Origin: Microbotryum silenes-acaulis | Lineage: Eukaryota > Basidiomycota > Microbotryomycetes > Microbotryales > Microbotryaceae | Length of the DNA: 64,000 nt | Assembly (NCBI GenBank): GCA_003665825.1 | Contig: QPFY01000005.1 | Coordinates: forward strand, 434,001 to 498,000 | Direction of reading: 5' to 3' | In this document: one piece after another, positions 10,113 to 23,254 of the stretch | Layout: each line of letters starts with the position of its first letter | Position numbering within the stretch: the first letter of the stretch is position 1 | Program-made: the position numbers and the translations under genes | Notes under the pieces: generated by a model | What the model was told of the DNA's origin: nothing | What the model saw: only the letters and a program-made list of their open reading frames with translations | The model's database searches: none

Positions 10113-12954
10113 ACGAGGATGAACGATGACGAACGATGTTTGGACGATGTGCCGTTGGTCCCCATATTATGGCACGGACCTTGGACACAATGGACGCTGT
10201 CGTCCTCACTTTTCCCTCTCGGTCAGGTGCCGATGAGTAAACCCCTTTAAACCCCACTCAGCTGTCTTTCTGGCCTCCCTCCTTCTATTTGTTAGACGAA
10301 GCTTATCCCCCCCCCCCCCCCCCACCCTTACGCACCCAATCGCCACCTGAACACTTGTGCGATTTGTCATGCTCTTCTCCTCCCGTATTCGTCGTTTCCT
10401 CTGTCCTCTTGTTTGCATTTTTCATCCGCCCCTCCGTCTTTACCTCTCTTGGCCCTGATTAGACACATCGCCTCTTTCTTGTTCCTAGTATCATATGACA
10501 TACCGCATTTTTCTACATGTCAAATCGTTCTCGGTTCAGCGAGCCATGTTTTGAAAAAAGGGATGAATACCAAAGCTCCAAAGCGAGCAGAACCCAGAAG
10601 AAATCGACAATAGAATGTACACCGTTCGTCTTCAACGCCTCTCCCGTCTCCTAAAGCACCTCTCATCATCTCTTTTCACATCCCCACACACCCAGAAAAA
10701 GGTGCAAGAGACGTTCAAAGAAGCCTCTTCCTTCCCTGTTCCCTTCTCATTTGAAAAAAAAAAGTGAACATCAACCCTTGCTCGGTATTCCGAACCAACC
10801 TTCACCCTCGTAAAGGCTTGTAAGAAACAAAACACCTCGCAGTACGAGTCGAGTTGATGAAGGGGGTTTGGAAAGGTGAGTGTAGAGTTTCGAAGAAAGG
10901 AGAGGCATGAACGACGAGAGGACGATGGGAAAATGAACGTCCGGAGACGTGCGGTGAGGAAAGGGTTGCCCCGGTTAGAGGGAGAGATCGAGGTGAGGTG
11001 TGAAGGTTTGGTTTGGGCTTGTAATGACTCAGAACCCAGCAATGAATCCCCTGATAGAGGGATCGAGGATCGTGCATCCGAGCATCCCATCAGAACGAAA
11101 CGGAAGCGCCGTACAAGAACCCAAAGCATCGAAAGAGACGATGACGATGGGCTCGAAATGCGGTGTTTGGTTTCGTTGGGTTTCTGACTTGAAAGGGAGG
11201 AATGGTCACCTCTGCTGGGAGCCTTAAGACAAGCCAGTCGGTAAAGTCGGATCGGAGCGGAGCGAGAGGAGGGCTGAGTAAAGTGGGAGGTAAAGCAGCA
11301 GGAGTGCCCCAAAAGTTGTTGTAGGATGATCGCTGACAAGGCGGGACTGAAGGAGTAGTTGGAAAGGGCAGTGATCGGGTGGCAGTGATCGGCGAGAGGG
11401 GTTTGGGAGTCGTGGGCCTGCGAAGGGTGGAGCAGCGACAGTTTTCCTTTACCCCCTGAACGCAGCGCCTCGTCCTAGCAAGACGGTTCATTCTGTGCCC
11501 TAAATTATAGTGATCCCGAAGTAGAAACCAGTGGTCTATCGCTTTCGGCTAGCGTGAGAGTCAAACGTGATAGCGGTGGAGTGGGTGTGGCAGAAACAGA
11601 GACAAGGAGAGCGGGAAGAACGGACGACCGGCGTGAAGCACGCTCGGGTCGCTTCTTCAAGTACGGAAATTCAACGCTCGGCGGTGAATTATTATTGGGT
11701 AAGCTTGCTCGGCTCAGTCGTCGGATACGTCGTGGAAGAAAACTTCAGCGCCCGTGCGTTCGCAGTAAAGCCCTTGGAAAGTAAAGAGCAAAAAGGAAAG
11801 CTGTGCAACAGATCCGGGGGCGAAGCAGCGATAACCGGCAAAACGTCGGACAACGTGCTCCAAGTGAGACTCACTGAGTCCGACTCGGACCGAACTCAGG
11901 TAGACCAGGGTTACCCTCCTTCCCTTCTTGTGATGGTAAGCTGGACAGGATAGTCGAGACCTAACTGTCATTAGGTCCCACAAAAGGATCATCGTCGTCC
12001 GACTTTCATCGATCGCCCGTGCCTCCGAAAGAGAGACACGTTTTCACGAGCGCCGGCGCCAGCAGCCGCGAACTACGTCGTCTCTTCGGGTGGAGTACGT
12101 CGCGTCGCGTGCGCCGTTCGCCTCGGCTTTGGTGCTGATCGTCGTCGCGACTCGCGTAGTCTTGGAACGAGCAATTTTCAGGGAGCGCCGAGCAGGCTTG
12201 GCACTTGGGACAAGTTGTTATTACACCTCGAGCATCTCGGATTCGTTGGATCTTACCTTCCGCTCATACTTCGTCTGAGGGATCACGTAACGCCATCGTG
12301 AGTGCGACTACCTAGTACCCTACTCAGACGGGGCTTGAAGAGACTGACTCGGCAATAAAGCCAGGAGAAATCTATCAAATAAATAAATAAAAGCTCCCGA
12401 GTCATCGTGCGACTCTCAAAACCCCTTCGGTCAAGCACAACACCTTCGCGCGCACACCGCATCCGGTACCGATAAAACAAGACCAGATCCCATCATGGTC
12501 CGGAGAAGACAAAGCGCCCCCTCTCCGCTCCTCCTCCATCCGTCGATCAACAATCTCCTCCGTGACAGGATACCGCCCTCAACAATCGCCGTCGATCGCA
12601 TCATGTTCACGATCCCCAGTCGGCCGCCACCTTCGCACGTCGAACCTGTTCGGATCAACAAGTCGAATGTTGGAGGTATCATTTGTCTCAAGTTGCCGAG
12701 TTTGGAGGGGCTGTGTAGTAGTTGGGAGAGGGGGTCCGAGTCATCGACGTCGAGTCAGGACAAGTGAGGAAGTATGTGGGGAGGGGAATCGGTCGAGGTT
12801 CTCACATAGAAGCGTCATTCGCGAGCATTATAGCATTTCTGTTTGTTTCCTTTCTCAAGGTAGATCCTTTATTTTATGCACTTGCAACAGCATTCATCTC
12901 CGGGGGATCAATCTTGTGCCAAAGCTCGGCATCCTCCCGCAAGCTTTCCTCGTC
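10113..12954. other. Large gene-poor intergenic region between convergent genes
   Basis: About 2.8 kb between two 3' ends. Frames up to about 235 codons exist but are Ser/Arg/Pro-biased, lack motifs, and do not chain through splice sites into anything recognisable. A run of 17 cytosines lies near the left end. I see no tRNA, transposase or reverse-transcriptase signature. An unrecognised non-coding RNA or a degraded element cannot be excluded. Confidence 0.5.
10307..10323. repeat. C17 homopolymer tract
   Basis: Seventeen consecutive C residues, about 195 bp downstream of the glyoxal oxidase stop codon. It is a low-complexity tract, prone to length variation and sequencing error. Confidence 0.95.
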
Positions 12955-15900
12955 TCAAGCTTCCGCATCATCATCCTTCATCTTCCTCGGCAACTGGTAC
13001 CCCAATCTCCCGCTCAACGTACCCGCCGGCCCCGCAAACCCACCTTGATTCTGGAAACTCTCCAGGAAGTTCTTCACCAAGTTCAAATCCAAGGGACCTG
13101 GATCACGTTCGGCGTCGGTCCCGCTCATTTGGTGGAAGAGCGTCGCGAGTTCGGCGTCCATCTCGCCTACGTCGTCTTCGGAATCCATGTCGGAGTCCGA
13201 ATCGATGACAATGCGTGAAGAGTCCTTCTCCTTCGAAGTGGTAGGACCAGCTTTGGGTTTGGGCGTCGGTTTCGTCTTGGGTGCTGACGGTTCTGAAGGC
13301 CCGGTCGGTGTCTGTCGTTTGACTTTAGCGAGTTCGGAATCCATTTGTTGCATCAGGGCGTCAAAGTTGCTCAAGTTCGGATTGCGTAAAGCTGGGGTCC
13401 GGACAGTCAGTTTGGGCGCTTTGGTCTTTGAGGCGCCGTCTTTGGGAATCGAGGAGGCTCCTTCGGGTAATGAAGGGATGAGGTTGACTTTTTTGGCTTT
13501 ACTCGGCCCTGGGACGAAGGCTGAGAGATAACAGACAGCAAAGGCAAGAGGTCAATAACACGTCATGGCGCGGACCCCAAACTTTCTGTCTCACTCACCT
13601 CCCCTCCCCTTTCGTTCCTTGAGGATATCCTCGTACTGCTCCGGAGTCAACCCCAACGTCTCCGTCGCGAACTTGAGAAACTCGTCCATCTCTTCCTCCA
13701 TATCCATCTCGACCGCTGGGGCATCCTCTCCTTGTTCTCCTTCCCTTCCCGTCAGATCCTCATTCAGACCCGGTAAAGATCCTCCCAGGCCTTCTTGCCC
13801 TTCCTCTTCGTCGTCGGAGGAATCGTCGGACTCGGAAGCGCCGTCGTATTTGTTGCGCGTCAATTGAGGGGCTCGGGCGGCATTGGTCTTCGGTGGGACG
13901 TCGATAGTGTCCTTCGCCTTTGATCCTTCCTCAGCCTTCGATGGTATTCTTTCTTCGATCGTCTTGGCCCCCCATTCACTCTCCTCCAAGCCCTTGACCA
14001 AACTCGCCAACCTCCTCTTCTTCTCTTCCTCACTCATAACCATCTCTTCTCCCTCGCCATCTTCGTCATCCTCATGCTCCCCATCGTCCTCATCCGATTC
14101 CTCATCCTCAAAAGTCGCCCCTTGGACGGACCCCTTGCCCTCCAGAAACTTCTCCACCTGCCCGGCCATCCTCCCCAACTTCCGCGCCGCCTTCTTCGCC
14201 CTTCTCTGTTCCTCCTTATCCATCGACACCTCTTCAAAATCGACCTTCATCTTACCCCCCTCCCTTTCTCCATCTTCCTCCTCGTCATCGTCTTCATCAT
14301 CAGACGATCCAAACATCTCTTCATCCTCCCCCTCAAAGCCTGCTTTACCTCTCAACAACTCCTCCAATCCATCCTGATCCAACCCCAACCAATGCTCACT
14401 ATCTTCCAATCCCCAATCTCGCACAACATCCTCCTCAACGCGTTTACGAAGAACCTTCTTTTCGATTCGTGACGATCCGAAGCGTTGTATTCTCGATCGA
14501 GTACGTGAGATGGCTTCTTCAACGCGTTGGGCGAAGGAAGTACGAAAGTCCGAAATCTCGGAATCGAACGAGGGAGAAGACGTTCTTTTGGCTCGTGAAT
14601 AAGCTTGTCGAGCTTGGGATTCAAGTAGTTCGTATTCCTCACTCTCCGGTGGATGGGGGTGGAAGAATCCTTGGGTTTGGAGCGAGGTGAGGTAGATTTG
14701 ATACCTTCGGTCCGAGGGAGTGGGTTGTTCGGGTGTGGGGTTTGAGATGGGGTTGTGTTTGGAGGAAGAGGCGTAGAGCATTTCGAAACCACATGCCTGG
14801 GGGATGAGAATCAAATGCAGGCCGAATCGGTTGCCTTTTCTCTTTCGACCATCCACACCTTTGAAAGGAACTCACAATCTTCATCCCCACGTTCCTCCAC
14901 CTCTTATCCCCCTCCCCGAAAAAAGGTTCCTTCTCCCAACCGACCTTGTCAAAAGGTTTGGGAGGGAAGAATCTCTGCATCACCAATTGCGAATACAGAG
15001 GTCTGGTCAGAGTTGTCGAGTAGAGGGTTGTGGAGGGGAGTGAGGTGGTGACAGAGATGGGCGTTTCTGTAGGGGAGGTTTCGAGGAATGCTTGAGTGGG
15101 TGAGGTCGGTGGGAATCGGTGCATGGTGTTGCATGGCTAAGGGAAGGGGAGAGGATTCAGTTGACATAGTGTCCTGTTCCTTCCGATCGCCATAGGAGAG
15201 CTCACCTTGAGCGTGTCAGGTTCCCTCTCGTAGAAAGCCGCGACGGCTTCCGCAATCAAAGAAGGTGAATCCTCCAATGCGAGAACAATATCAAGGGGTA
15301 GGTACGCGAGTGACTTGTGCAAGTGTTGTTGAACCTTGTCCGGGTAGCTGGGATCGAAAAAAGAAGAGCATGGCAGATTCAGTTCTCCCGTGCGCTCAAC
15401 AGACCCGACCGTAAGCTATTCGCAATGCCCACCCTTCTATTCTTGCCCAAACAACCTCTTCGACCTCCTTTGGAGCTAGGGTATCGACGTTAGGATCCTG
15501 AACCAATTCGATGGCGGTGATGTGGTCGATGAAGGCTTGAGATTCAGGATCGTCTTCCAATGAGGGTGTAGCCTTGGGATCGAACGGGATCGACGAGATG
15601 TGTTGCAAGGGTACGAGGTGCAAGCGACCTTGATGGATCCAGACCTGCAAAGAAGAGTCAGAGGTCAGTTGGGGTGTCTCCACGTCAGCTAAACACTTTG
15701 GAGACTGACCCTGTTCAAAGCATTATCCGGTGTGATCCATTTGGGCAAGACCTGCGCGGCTTCGATCAACAGGAACTGCCCATCATCATCCTCGACTTGA
15801 ATGACGACCTGGGGTAATTTGATGGATACTTGTCGTAGTATCCACACGAGGAACCATTCGTCATCGATTGCATCCGTGACGTCGCTTGAACCGGACAGCG

Positions 15901-16147
15901 TCGAAAGGGAGGATGACGAGATGCCTGGTTTGATTCGGGGCTCGAGGTTGAAGGGTTGTTTGTGCCAGATGTAGTTGTGCGTCAGGGTGTGGACGTAGGC
16001 GAGTATTTCGGCATGTAAGGCTTGAAGACGATCTGACGAAGAGCTCCAGCTTGAACTGGAGCAGGTCGAGCTCGAGGTGGAGAGGTGCAGTGCGTAGCGA
16101 CATGTATCCGACGTTGCTTGCAGCGCTGCGTTCGCTGACGAGTCCAT
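12955..16147 (-). CDS. ECD: Ecdysoneless / SGT1 family protein (Pfam SGT1)
   Basis: Six exons (15710-16147, 15433-15644, 15206-15347, 14876-15136, 13599-14796, 12955-13520) give 938 aa. The conserved N-terminal core is clear: DDEWFLVWILRQ, then VVIQVEDDDGQFLLIEAA, LPKWITPDNALNRVWIHQG and LHLVPL, followed by HKSLAYLPLDIVLALEDSP, the hallmarks of the Ecdysoneless family (called Sgt1 in fission yeast, unrelated to the SUGT1 co-chaperone). Later segments include RFFPPKPFDKVGWEKEP. The C-terminal half is very acidic and Ser-rich, and ends in a short conserved block MSNFDALMQQMDSEL...LFHQMSG. Family members associate with R2TP/PRPF8 and affect pre-mRNA splicing and transcription. It is divergent from NOP14 with 288 bp between the two ATGs. 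All junctions keep frame. Confidence 0.92.
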
Positions 16148-16435
16148 GTTGGTGAGCTGTCCGGGGTGTGGGCGGTGAGGAACCGAGTGGCTCCCACGCA
16201 GCTCAGAGCTCAGGGGCTTCTGGCTGGGTCCGAGTCTGTTCTAGTCTGTTCTACTCGGTTACTAATGACCAATTGGCGGTCCGTGCGCAGTCAGGCGCGC
16301 GATCTCGGCGCTTCGCAGCAGCGGCTCAGCTCCACTTGTCGCGACCGGCTCAAGCTCAAGCTGCACCTCCGCCTCCCTCCCTCTCAGTCGAGTCGAGTCG
16401 TCCACACACACACACACCCCGTTCAGCACTTCGCG
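16148..16435. promoter_or_regulatory. Compact bidirectional promoter, ECD and NOP14
   Basis: The 288 bp between two divergent start codons must hold both promoters and both 5' leaders. It contains a short CA repeat (about 16403-16417) just upstream of NOP14. No TATA box is evident. Confidence 0.6.
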
Positions 16436-19400
16436 ATGGGTGGTTCCCAACTCACAGCGCTTAAATCGACCCTACGCGAGGCCGGTCTCTCGCGCACGTC
16501 GAACCCCAAAGACCAACGCAAGAAGCGACGACAAACCAAAGCGCTCTCGTCGACTTCCCTCGCACACCGTCGATCCCAACTCGATGCGATAGGGCAAAAG
16601 TTCAATCGGTTCGATCGGACAGATGAAAAGGTCAAATTCGAGGTCGTGACCAGGAAAGGACAGATCGAGAAAACCCCGGGAGGGGCACCGACCAAGTCCA
16701 GGACGGCAGGCATCGAGTTGGTACGTTGCGCAGGGGCAGCAGCGAGTTCGGACGACACAGACTTGCTCAGCTCACATGCTTGGACAATCATTCACAGAGG
16801 AAGAAAACGCTCCTCCCTCTCCTCGAAGCCCGATCCCACGTCTCGACTTTTGTCGACCGACGCTTCGGCGAACATTCGACCGATCTGACCCCGGACGAAA
16901 AAGCCTTGACCCGCTTCACCGCCGAACGACAAGCGCGGTTGGACGGACCCTTACCTTCTTCCTCATCCAGGGAGAAAGGCAAAGGAAAGAAGGCGAGGTT
17001 CAACCTCGAGGAAGACGAGGATGATTATTCGGGCGAGGAGGAAGCCGTCGAATTGACTCATGGAGGGCGAAAGTTGGGCTTTGGCGATGAGGAAGAATTG
17101 GAACATGGTGGATGGGGTGGCTTAGGAGCAGCAGTCGAAGGTGGCGCTTCTTCATCGAATCGAGAACCTCTTCTTCGTCGACGCATCGCAGCGAGCATGA
17201 CCGACCACGACGGCGACGATGAGGAACGAGAAGGCGTTGATGAGGGAGGGAGAAAGTTGACTCACGCCGAAATTATGGAACAAGTCGTCGCCAAGAGCAA
17301 AATGTACAAACATGAACGACAGAGAATCAAGTCCGCGGATGACGAGATGAGGCACGAGTTGGATCAAGAGTTGAAGGACCTAAGGGTACTCCTTGGAGGG
17401 ACGGGCAGGATGCCGAAACCGACCGTCGTCAAGGAGGCCGAAGCTGAAGGGAGGGACGATCAGCAGGACGATCAGGAAGATGACGACGACGACGAGGAAG
17501 ACGACGAAGACGAAGACGAAGAAGAAGACAAAGAAGACGACGACGAATCCGGTTCCGAGTCCGAAGGCTCAACCTACTCGCTCAACGATGAAGAGCTCGA
17601 AGCCGCCTTGGCCGCGTCCAAGAAACCCGGTGGCGTCGACCGCGAACTCTTGCGCAAACTCATCGGCGGCAAAGGTGACGAGTCCGAATCCGAGACTGAG
17701 GAGGAAACTGCACATGCGGAGAAGGGCCGACTTGCTCCTGCACCCGTTTACGATCTTGGGGATGTCGACTCCTCCCGACCTGTTGCGGCCGCACCGACGG
17801 AGAAGGATAATGCGGATCCTTACGACTCGTACGTGCGCATGTTGGCGCTCGAACCACGAGGTAAACCCAGTGATCGACTCAAGACGCCTTTGGAATTGGC
17901 TCAGGAAGCCGCGGACGAGTTGAAGCAGCGCGAAGATAAGCGGTTGAAGCGACAGCGCGGGGAGGACGATGAGAGTGATGAAGAGCAGGGTGGGGAGGGG
18001 AAGAAGAAGAAGGCGAACAAGAGGGTACCGCAGGCTGATGATCTGGAGGATGAGCATCTGGACGATATGGCTGATGGGAGTGATGGTGGGTTTGAAGGCG
18101 ATGAGGCGGGGATTGGCAAAGGTCTTGGGGAGGAAGAGATGGTCGCTTTTAATGTCAGCGACGATGAAGGTGAAGACGAGGACGAGGAAGAGGGCTCGGA
18201 TGATGATGATGAGGACGATGAGGACGACGATGACGATGAAGAAGTTCTCGACGCCGCCGACTTTGACGACGAGCCCGAATTTGACCAGGACGACGACGAG
18301 AACAAGATCGAGTCGCTGGTCAAGACTCTCCCGCCCAAGCCAAAGCAGCGACCGGATGCCAACTCGGTCAAACGCGAGCTCCCCTTTGCCTTTCCTTGCC
18401 CTTCGACGCATGCAGAATTCGTCAAGCTGCTCGCATCGTCCGGTGTCGAGGAAGCCGAGACGTCGACCGTCGTCAAACGCATTCGAACCCTGTATCATCC
18501 CGGACTTGGTCCCTCACACAAGGAGAAGCTTCAAGTTTTCACTCACGTCTTGATCGACCATGCGCTCTACCTCGCCTCAACTCCCTCGAAAACAGCCTTC
18601 ACGACCATTAACTCGATCCTCCCTTCACTCCTGACCCTCTCCCACGCCTACCCTCTCACCACCGCGCCTTATTACATCAACAAGCTCACGACGATGCAAA
18701 AGAACTTTGTTCGAGGCGTTAGTCGAGGACCTTTGAACCCGAATTCAGCGACCTGGCCTGGACCGGCCGAGTTGACCCTCTTGCGTTTGATCGGCATGAC
18801 ATGGTCAACATCGGATCTTTCGCATCCCGTCGCAGCACCAGCGATGCTCCTCATCTCGCAATACCTTGCTCAAGCCCGTATACGTTCCTTACGCGACATC
18901 GCGGCAGGTCTCTTCCTGTGCACGTTGGCGAACCAATACGAGGCGTTGAGTAAACGCTTGGTGCCGGAGGCGTTGAACTTTCTCCAGACGACTTTGATCG
19001 TGTTGCTTCCTACGGGGTACACGGTCAAGAATGTCCCGGGGACGTTCCCGCTACCTGATTTCGGCCAAGAGCACGTCAAGGGTTTACGACTGAGTACCAA
19101 AGCGAGTGCGAAGCTCTTCGAGGAGAGCAAGGCTTCACCCTCGTTGGACTTTTTCAAAACTCTGACAGAGATTGAGGACGATGACGCCCAAGCCAAGGCC
19201 GATCTTGTCTTGGTCGCGATCGAACTGTTGACCTCTTTCGCGGAGATGTACGTTGTCGGACTGGAGGCTTTTATAGAATTGTTCAACCCGGTGCAGCAGA
19301 TCGCTTCCAAGACATTGACCAAGTCGTTGCCTAAAGCACTAGAGGTGAGTCAGACCCATCGCACGGATACTACCATCATGTTCTGACACCTTTACATCTC

Positions 19401-19834
19401 TTTCCCCACAGACCTCTCTGACAACGCTACAAAGCTCCCTCAAGCGAATGCTCAACCTCTCCCGCTCCTCTCGTCAACCCCTCACCCTGCAACACCACAA
19501 GCCGATCCCGATCGCGACTTACATCCCCAAGTTCGACGAAGGCTTCAACCCGAACCGTCGCTTCGACCCCGACACCGAACGCAACGAAGCCAACAAACTT
19601 CGCAGCTTGGTCAAGAAAGAAAAGAAGGGCGCGATTCGGGAATTGCGAAAGGATAATCGGTTCTTGGCGGGAGAGGAGGCGAAGAAGAAGAGGGAGAAGG
19701 ATGTGGCGTACGAGGCCAAGATTAAGAAGATTATGGTCGGGTTGGCGGACGAGAGGGCCGAGGAGAAGAAGGAGAAGGGGATCAAGGAACATGGCAAGAA
19801 GATGGACAAGGCGAGGAGAGGGGGGAAGCGGTGA
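16436..19834 (+). CDS. NOP14: Nucleolar complex protein 14, small-subunit processome
   Basis: Exons 16436-16720, 16798-19344 and 19412-19834 give 1084 aa, close to the usual size of NOP14 in filamentous fungi. The N terminus (GGSQLTALKSTLREAGL..., KKRRQTKALSSTSLAHRR, AIGQKFNRFDRTDEKVKF) and the following IELRKKTLLPLLEAR with TFVDRRFGE are strongly conserved NOP14 signatures. The middle (about residues 330-600) is a long Asp/Glu-rich region; the C-terminal half has the helical repeat body, including FNPNRRFDPDTERNEANKL and a Lys/Arg-rich tail. NOP14 acts in the nucleolus in the 90S/SSU processome with Emg1 and Noc4 for 18S rRNA maturation. The start ATG is the first in frame after the shared promoter. 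It is convergent with GRR1, with 278 bp between stops. Confidence 0.96.
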
Positions 19835-20112
19835 TCGAGTTGAACAGGAAGGATATTTCTTGATATTTTTAGAATGTCCCTTGCAGCTTGCATTGTCACG
19901 TTTTGGTTTGCACATTTCTTCTCGCGCGCAAGTCACACCTTTAGTCTTAAGGAGACTACGATAGCAAAGCATTTGGAATCACTAAACATGCATCATGTAC
20001 AAATGAACGTCAGAAAAATGGGCGAAACATGGCAAACAATGACACAATGAAAGGCTAACGACGACGAAAAAAGAAATGTCCTTCCGTCCTCCTTGACCCC
20101 ACCGACCCCGCA

Positions 20113-20831
20113 TCACCCCATCTCGACATCGGATTCACTCGGCGTCGCACTCCCCGGCGTCAGAGCCCCAGCACCACCATCCATCATGCCCCTCCCATCA
20201 TCCTCATCCACTCCCCGATAATTCCCCCTCGTCAACGTCGCGCCCCGTGGTCTCGACCTCGTCGAAGGCGATGTCGAACTCACGTTCCTCATCCCTTCAT
20301 CCCCACTCGTCGAAGCCCTATTCATCGACGAGATGTCCAACCCCCTCAATCGATCCTGTTGCGCCAAAGAAGAGTTCGACGTCGAAACTTCGGTCCGATC
20401 GCGTCCTCCATTCGTAGCCATCATCGAGGGACCTGCCGAACCCGCTCGGGTGAGGTTCGATGAACCAGCATGGAGGTACGAGCCCGTATTACGGGACGCA
20501 TCCCATGCCCATGCACCAATTTGAGCTCGATCAGGCGCACCATTGTTGTTCGATGTCGAGGATAGAAGCGAATTCGCTCCATGAGGTGGCGTCGATGACG
20601 GTCGACCGAGGAAAGCTTGGCCGCTCATCATCATTGGGTGAGGTACTCCCCCTGCCGACTGGGCGCCATTACTGCGCTGGGTTGAACCGTTTCGAGGTGG
20701 GATGGGTCCGACGTGAAAGGGCGGGGCGGGATGCAGTTGAAGTTGTTGAAGCTGTAGTGGCATCTGCCCCGGCTGGGGCTGGTAATGCTGATGTGGTTGC
20801 TGCAGGCGCTGCTGCTGATAGATATTAGGCA

Positions 20832-20866
<35 letters not shown>

Positions 20867-23254
20867 AATAGCCGTGCTTGTCGAGCAGCCGGGTTATGAG
20901 GTGGTATCTGCAAAGACCCAGGATTGAAAGCTATCCTCCTCGGCGCCGCCGCTCGAGCCCTCGGCATCCCAGCACCACCAGCATTTCCAGGAGCTCCGAC
21001 ATTCATCCCCTGCCCATCATTAACGTGGGTCCCGTTCGTGGCGCCTTGATTCCAGACGGCGGCGGCCGCTTCGAGTTCCATGTCGGCATGCATGTTGCGC
21101 AAGAATCGCCGGAGCTCGTGCACGCCTTTACCGGAGTAGACGCAGAAAGTGGTTCGTTGGTGCGAATTGAAGGTCTGCAGATGAAGAAAGCGCACCAAGA
21201 AAACTGTAAGCATCTGCACTGCTACCTAGCGTAGGAGGTCCCTCGTCAAACTCACACTAGGAGGCATCCTGCACCAAGTCTGCAAATCCGCCCTTCGGAA
21301 CGACGGTACGCCCGTCAAACTGAGATGGGTCAACCTCGGCAAACAGGACAACAGGTGATGGATCGCCAACACGCTCAGATTCTCGCAGTACGATAGATGG
21401 ATCCGTTCGAGCGAGGTGCGTTGCAAGAGCGCTTGAATGCCTTCGTCGGTGATGTTCGCGACTCGGACGAGACCGATGCGTTTGAGGCGAGGGAGGTTCG
21501 TTGCGAGTTCAAAGACGGACAGGTCCGTCAACCGTGTGCAGCATGCCAGATCAATATATCGCAGTCGAGTGCACGAACGGGCCAAGGCGGTGACGGCGAC
21601 GTCGGTGATGTTGGACACGTGACCGAGGTGGAGGTAGTGGAGGTGCTTGCCCAGCAGACTGATCGAATGAATGGCATCGTCGGTCAATCGACTGCACTTG
21701 GCGAGGATGAGGTTCCGGATGCGCGGCATATACTTGACGATCCCGGCAACCGCATCGTCGGTCAGCTGGGCAACACTGGTGAGGTCGAGATATCGCAGAT
21801 GTTCAAACGGCTTGAGGCGGGGCGAAGCATCGATCGGCATCGGCCGAGGAATGTGCGAGCCGTCCATGGCGACGAGGGGAGGTAAAGGAGAGGTCGATCG
21901 ATCGGGGTCCTCGGGCATGTTGTACTCGCGCGTCGAGCCGAGCGAATGGATCATCGAGCTAGACGGGAACGCATCTTCCGTGATCTCGGCACACCCCTGC
22001 AAAGAAAGCTCACGTAGAGCGGGTGAAGTTCGGAATATTTGAAGTAGTGAAAGCGACGTGAGCCTCGTGCAGGCAATGAGATCGACTTCGAGCAAGAGCG
22101 GGCAGTTGATCGAGAGCAGAATGACCGAGCTGTCCGAAATGAGCGAGACCTGTCGCAGCTTGATCTGTCGTCGTCAAATCAGGAAGCAAATTGATGAGTC
22201 CAACCACTTCGCGGCTTCTCAATCGGGAGGAAGCTGAACGTACCCTTCTGAGCGACTTGCACCGTTTCGCGATCGTCTCCATCCCGAGATCCGTCACCTC
22301 CTTGCACCCGCTCAGATTCAACCCCTGCAGCTTTGGACTGCTCTTCGCGATCGTCTGACACACGGCGTCATTTACTTCAACGACGTCACTCAAGTCCAAC
22401 GCCGCCAGCCTCGTGCAATTGCTCAACAACGCGATCAAGCTCTCGGGCCCGAGCGTTCGGCATCCAGCTAGCGTAAGTCGCTCCAACCGTACGCACGGCA
22501 GCAATTTGCGCAACACCTTGTCCGTCATCTCCTCGTGTAGAGTCGAAAAATTGAGTCGCCGGATAAAGGTCGGGTATGGGAATGTCTGGTCGGGCGAGTG
22601 GATGACCTGCAGCATCCCCGAGAGCGACGGTAACGAGGTGAACGATGGTTTGTGCCATAGCAACTCGACACCGCACTGGCACCAGGCTTTGCACACGAGC
22701 AGGGCCGGAGACAGTGATGCAGCCGGTAGGAGGCGTAAAATGTGGAGCAGGATCTCGTGCGGAAGAGAGGAAGCCGGGATCGGCGCAGTCGTCGTAAATG
22801 GGGCCGCTTCAGACGAGATGGTGACGGGTGCGCTCGAGGTCAAGACGGTCGGGTGCGAGATAGGTGCATAGCTCATCGTCGACAGTGGTGAAGGACCATG
22901 ACTACCCTGATTGAACGGCCACGGTGTGGACAGCGAGTTGGGTCGAGGTGTCGCGACGGCAGGGGAAGTGATGGCCAAGGAGAGGGACGAGCTATTGCCG
23001 CCGGCCTGATCGTCGTCGAGAAAGTCCGAGTCGTCGGCCGATTCCTCCTCGACGTCGGGATCGGCTTCGCGGTCGCGGTCGCGGTCGCGTTCTTGGTCTT
23101 CGGATTCGAGCGAGTAGTTTCCTTCGTGCATGACCATGTCGCGGTCCGAGATGAGACCCGAGCTCGAAGCGATCGAAGGTGAGCGGGAGGTTTGGGACTC
23201 GAGCGTGTGGGCGCTCGTGCTGGCCAACCCGAGGCTGTTTCCGTTGGAGACCAT
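20113..23254 (-). CDS. GRR1: F-box / leucine-rich-repeat protein of an SCF ubiquitin ligase
   Basis: Exons 22244-23254, 21256-22164 and 20113-21174 give 993 aa. An acidic/Ser-rich N terminus precedes an F-box (about residues 160-205, IPASSLPHEILLHILRLLP...CKAWC), then roughly 13 cysteine-containing LRRs (L..L.L..C..LTD..) and the fungal GRR1-specific tail joint LTHLSLTGVPSFRRADLQ..C followed by FCVYSGKGVHELRRFL. The C-terminal tail has a poly-Gln run and Ser/Pro-rich low complexity. In yeast and other fungi GRR1 recruits phosphorylated cyclins and nutrient-signalling proteins to SCF for ubiquitination. The large gap-free insert between two LRRs (Pro/Ser/Met-rich, about residues 370-405) is common in the family. 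Start ATG has a good context (ACCATGG). Confidence 0.94.
20831..20867. repeat. CAG/CTG trinucleotide repeat coding poly-Gln in GRR1
   Basis: An imperfect CTG/TTG repeat on the plus strand codes about 12 consecutive Gln on the minus strand (about residues 744-756 of GRR1). Its mixed CAG/CAA codons lower slippage, but length polymorphism between strains is likely. Confidence 0.85.

Noticed and set aside
10632..11339. 235-codon open frame on the minus strand
   Set aside because: Composition is Ser/Arg/Pro-rich and low complexity, it has no motif, and overlapping frames are also open; likely chance.
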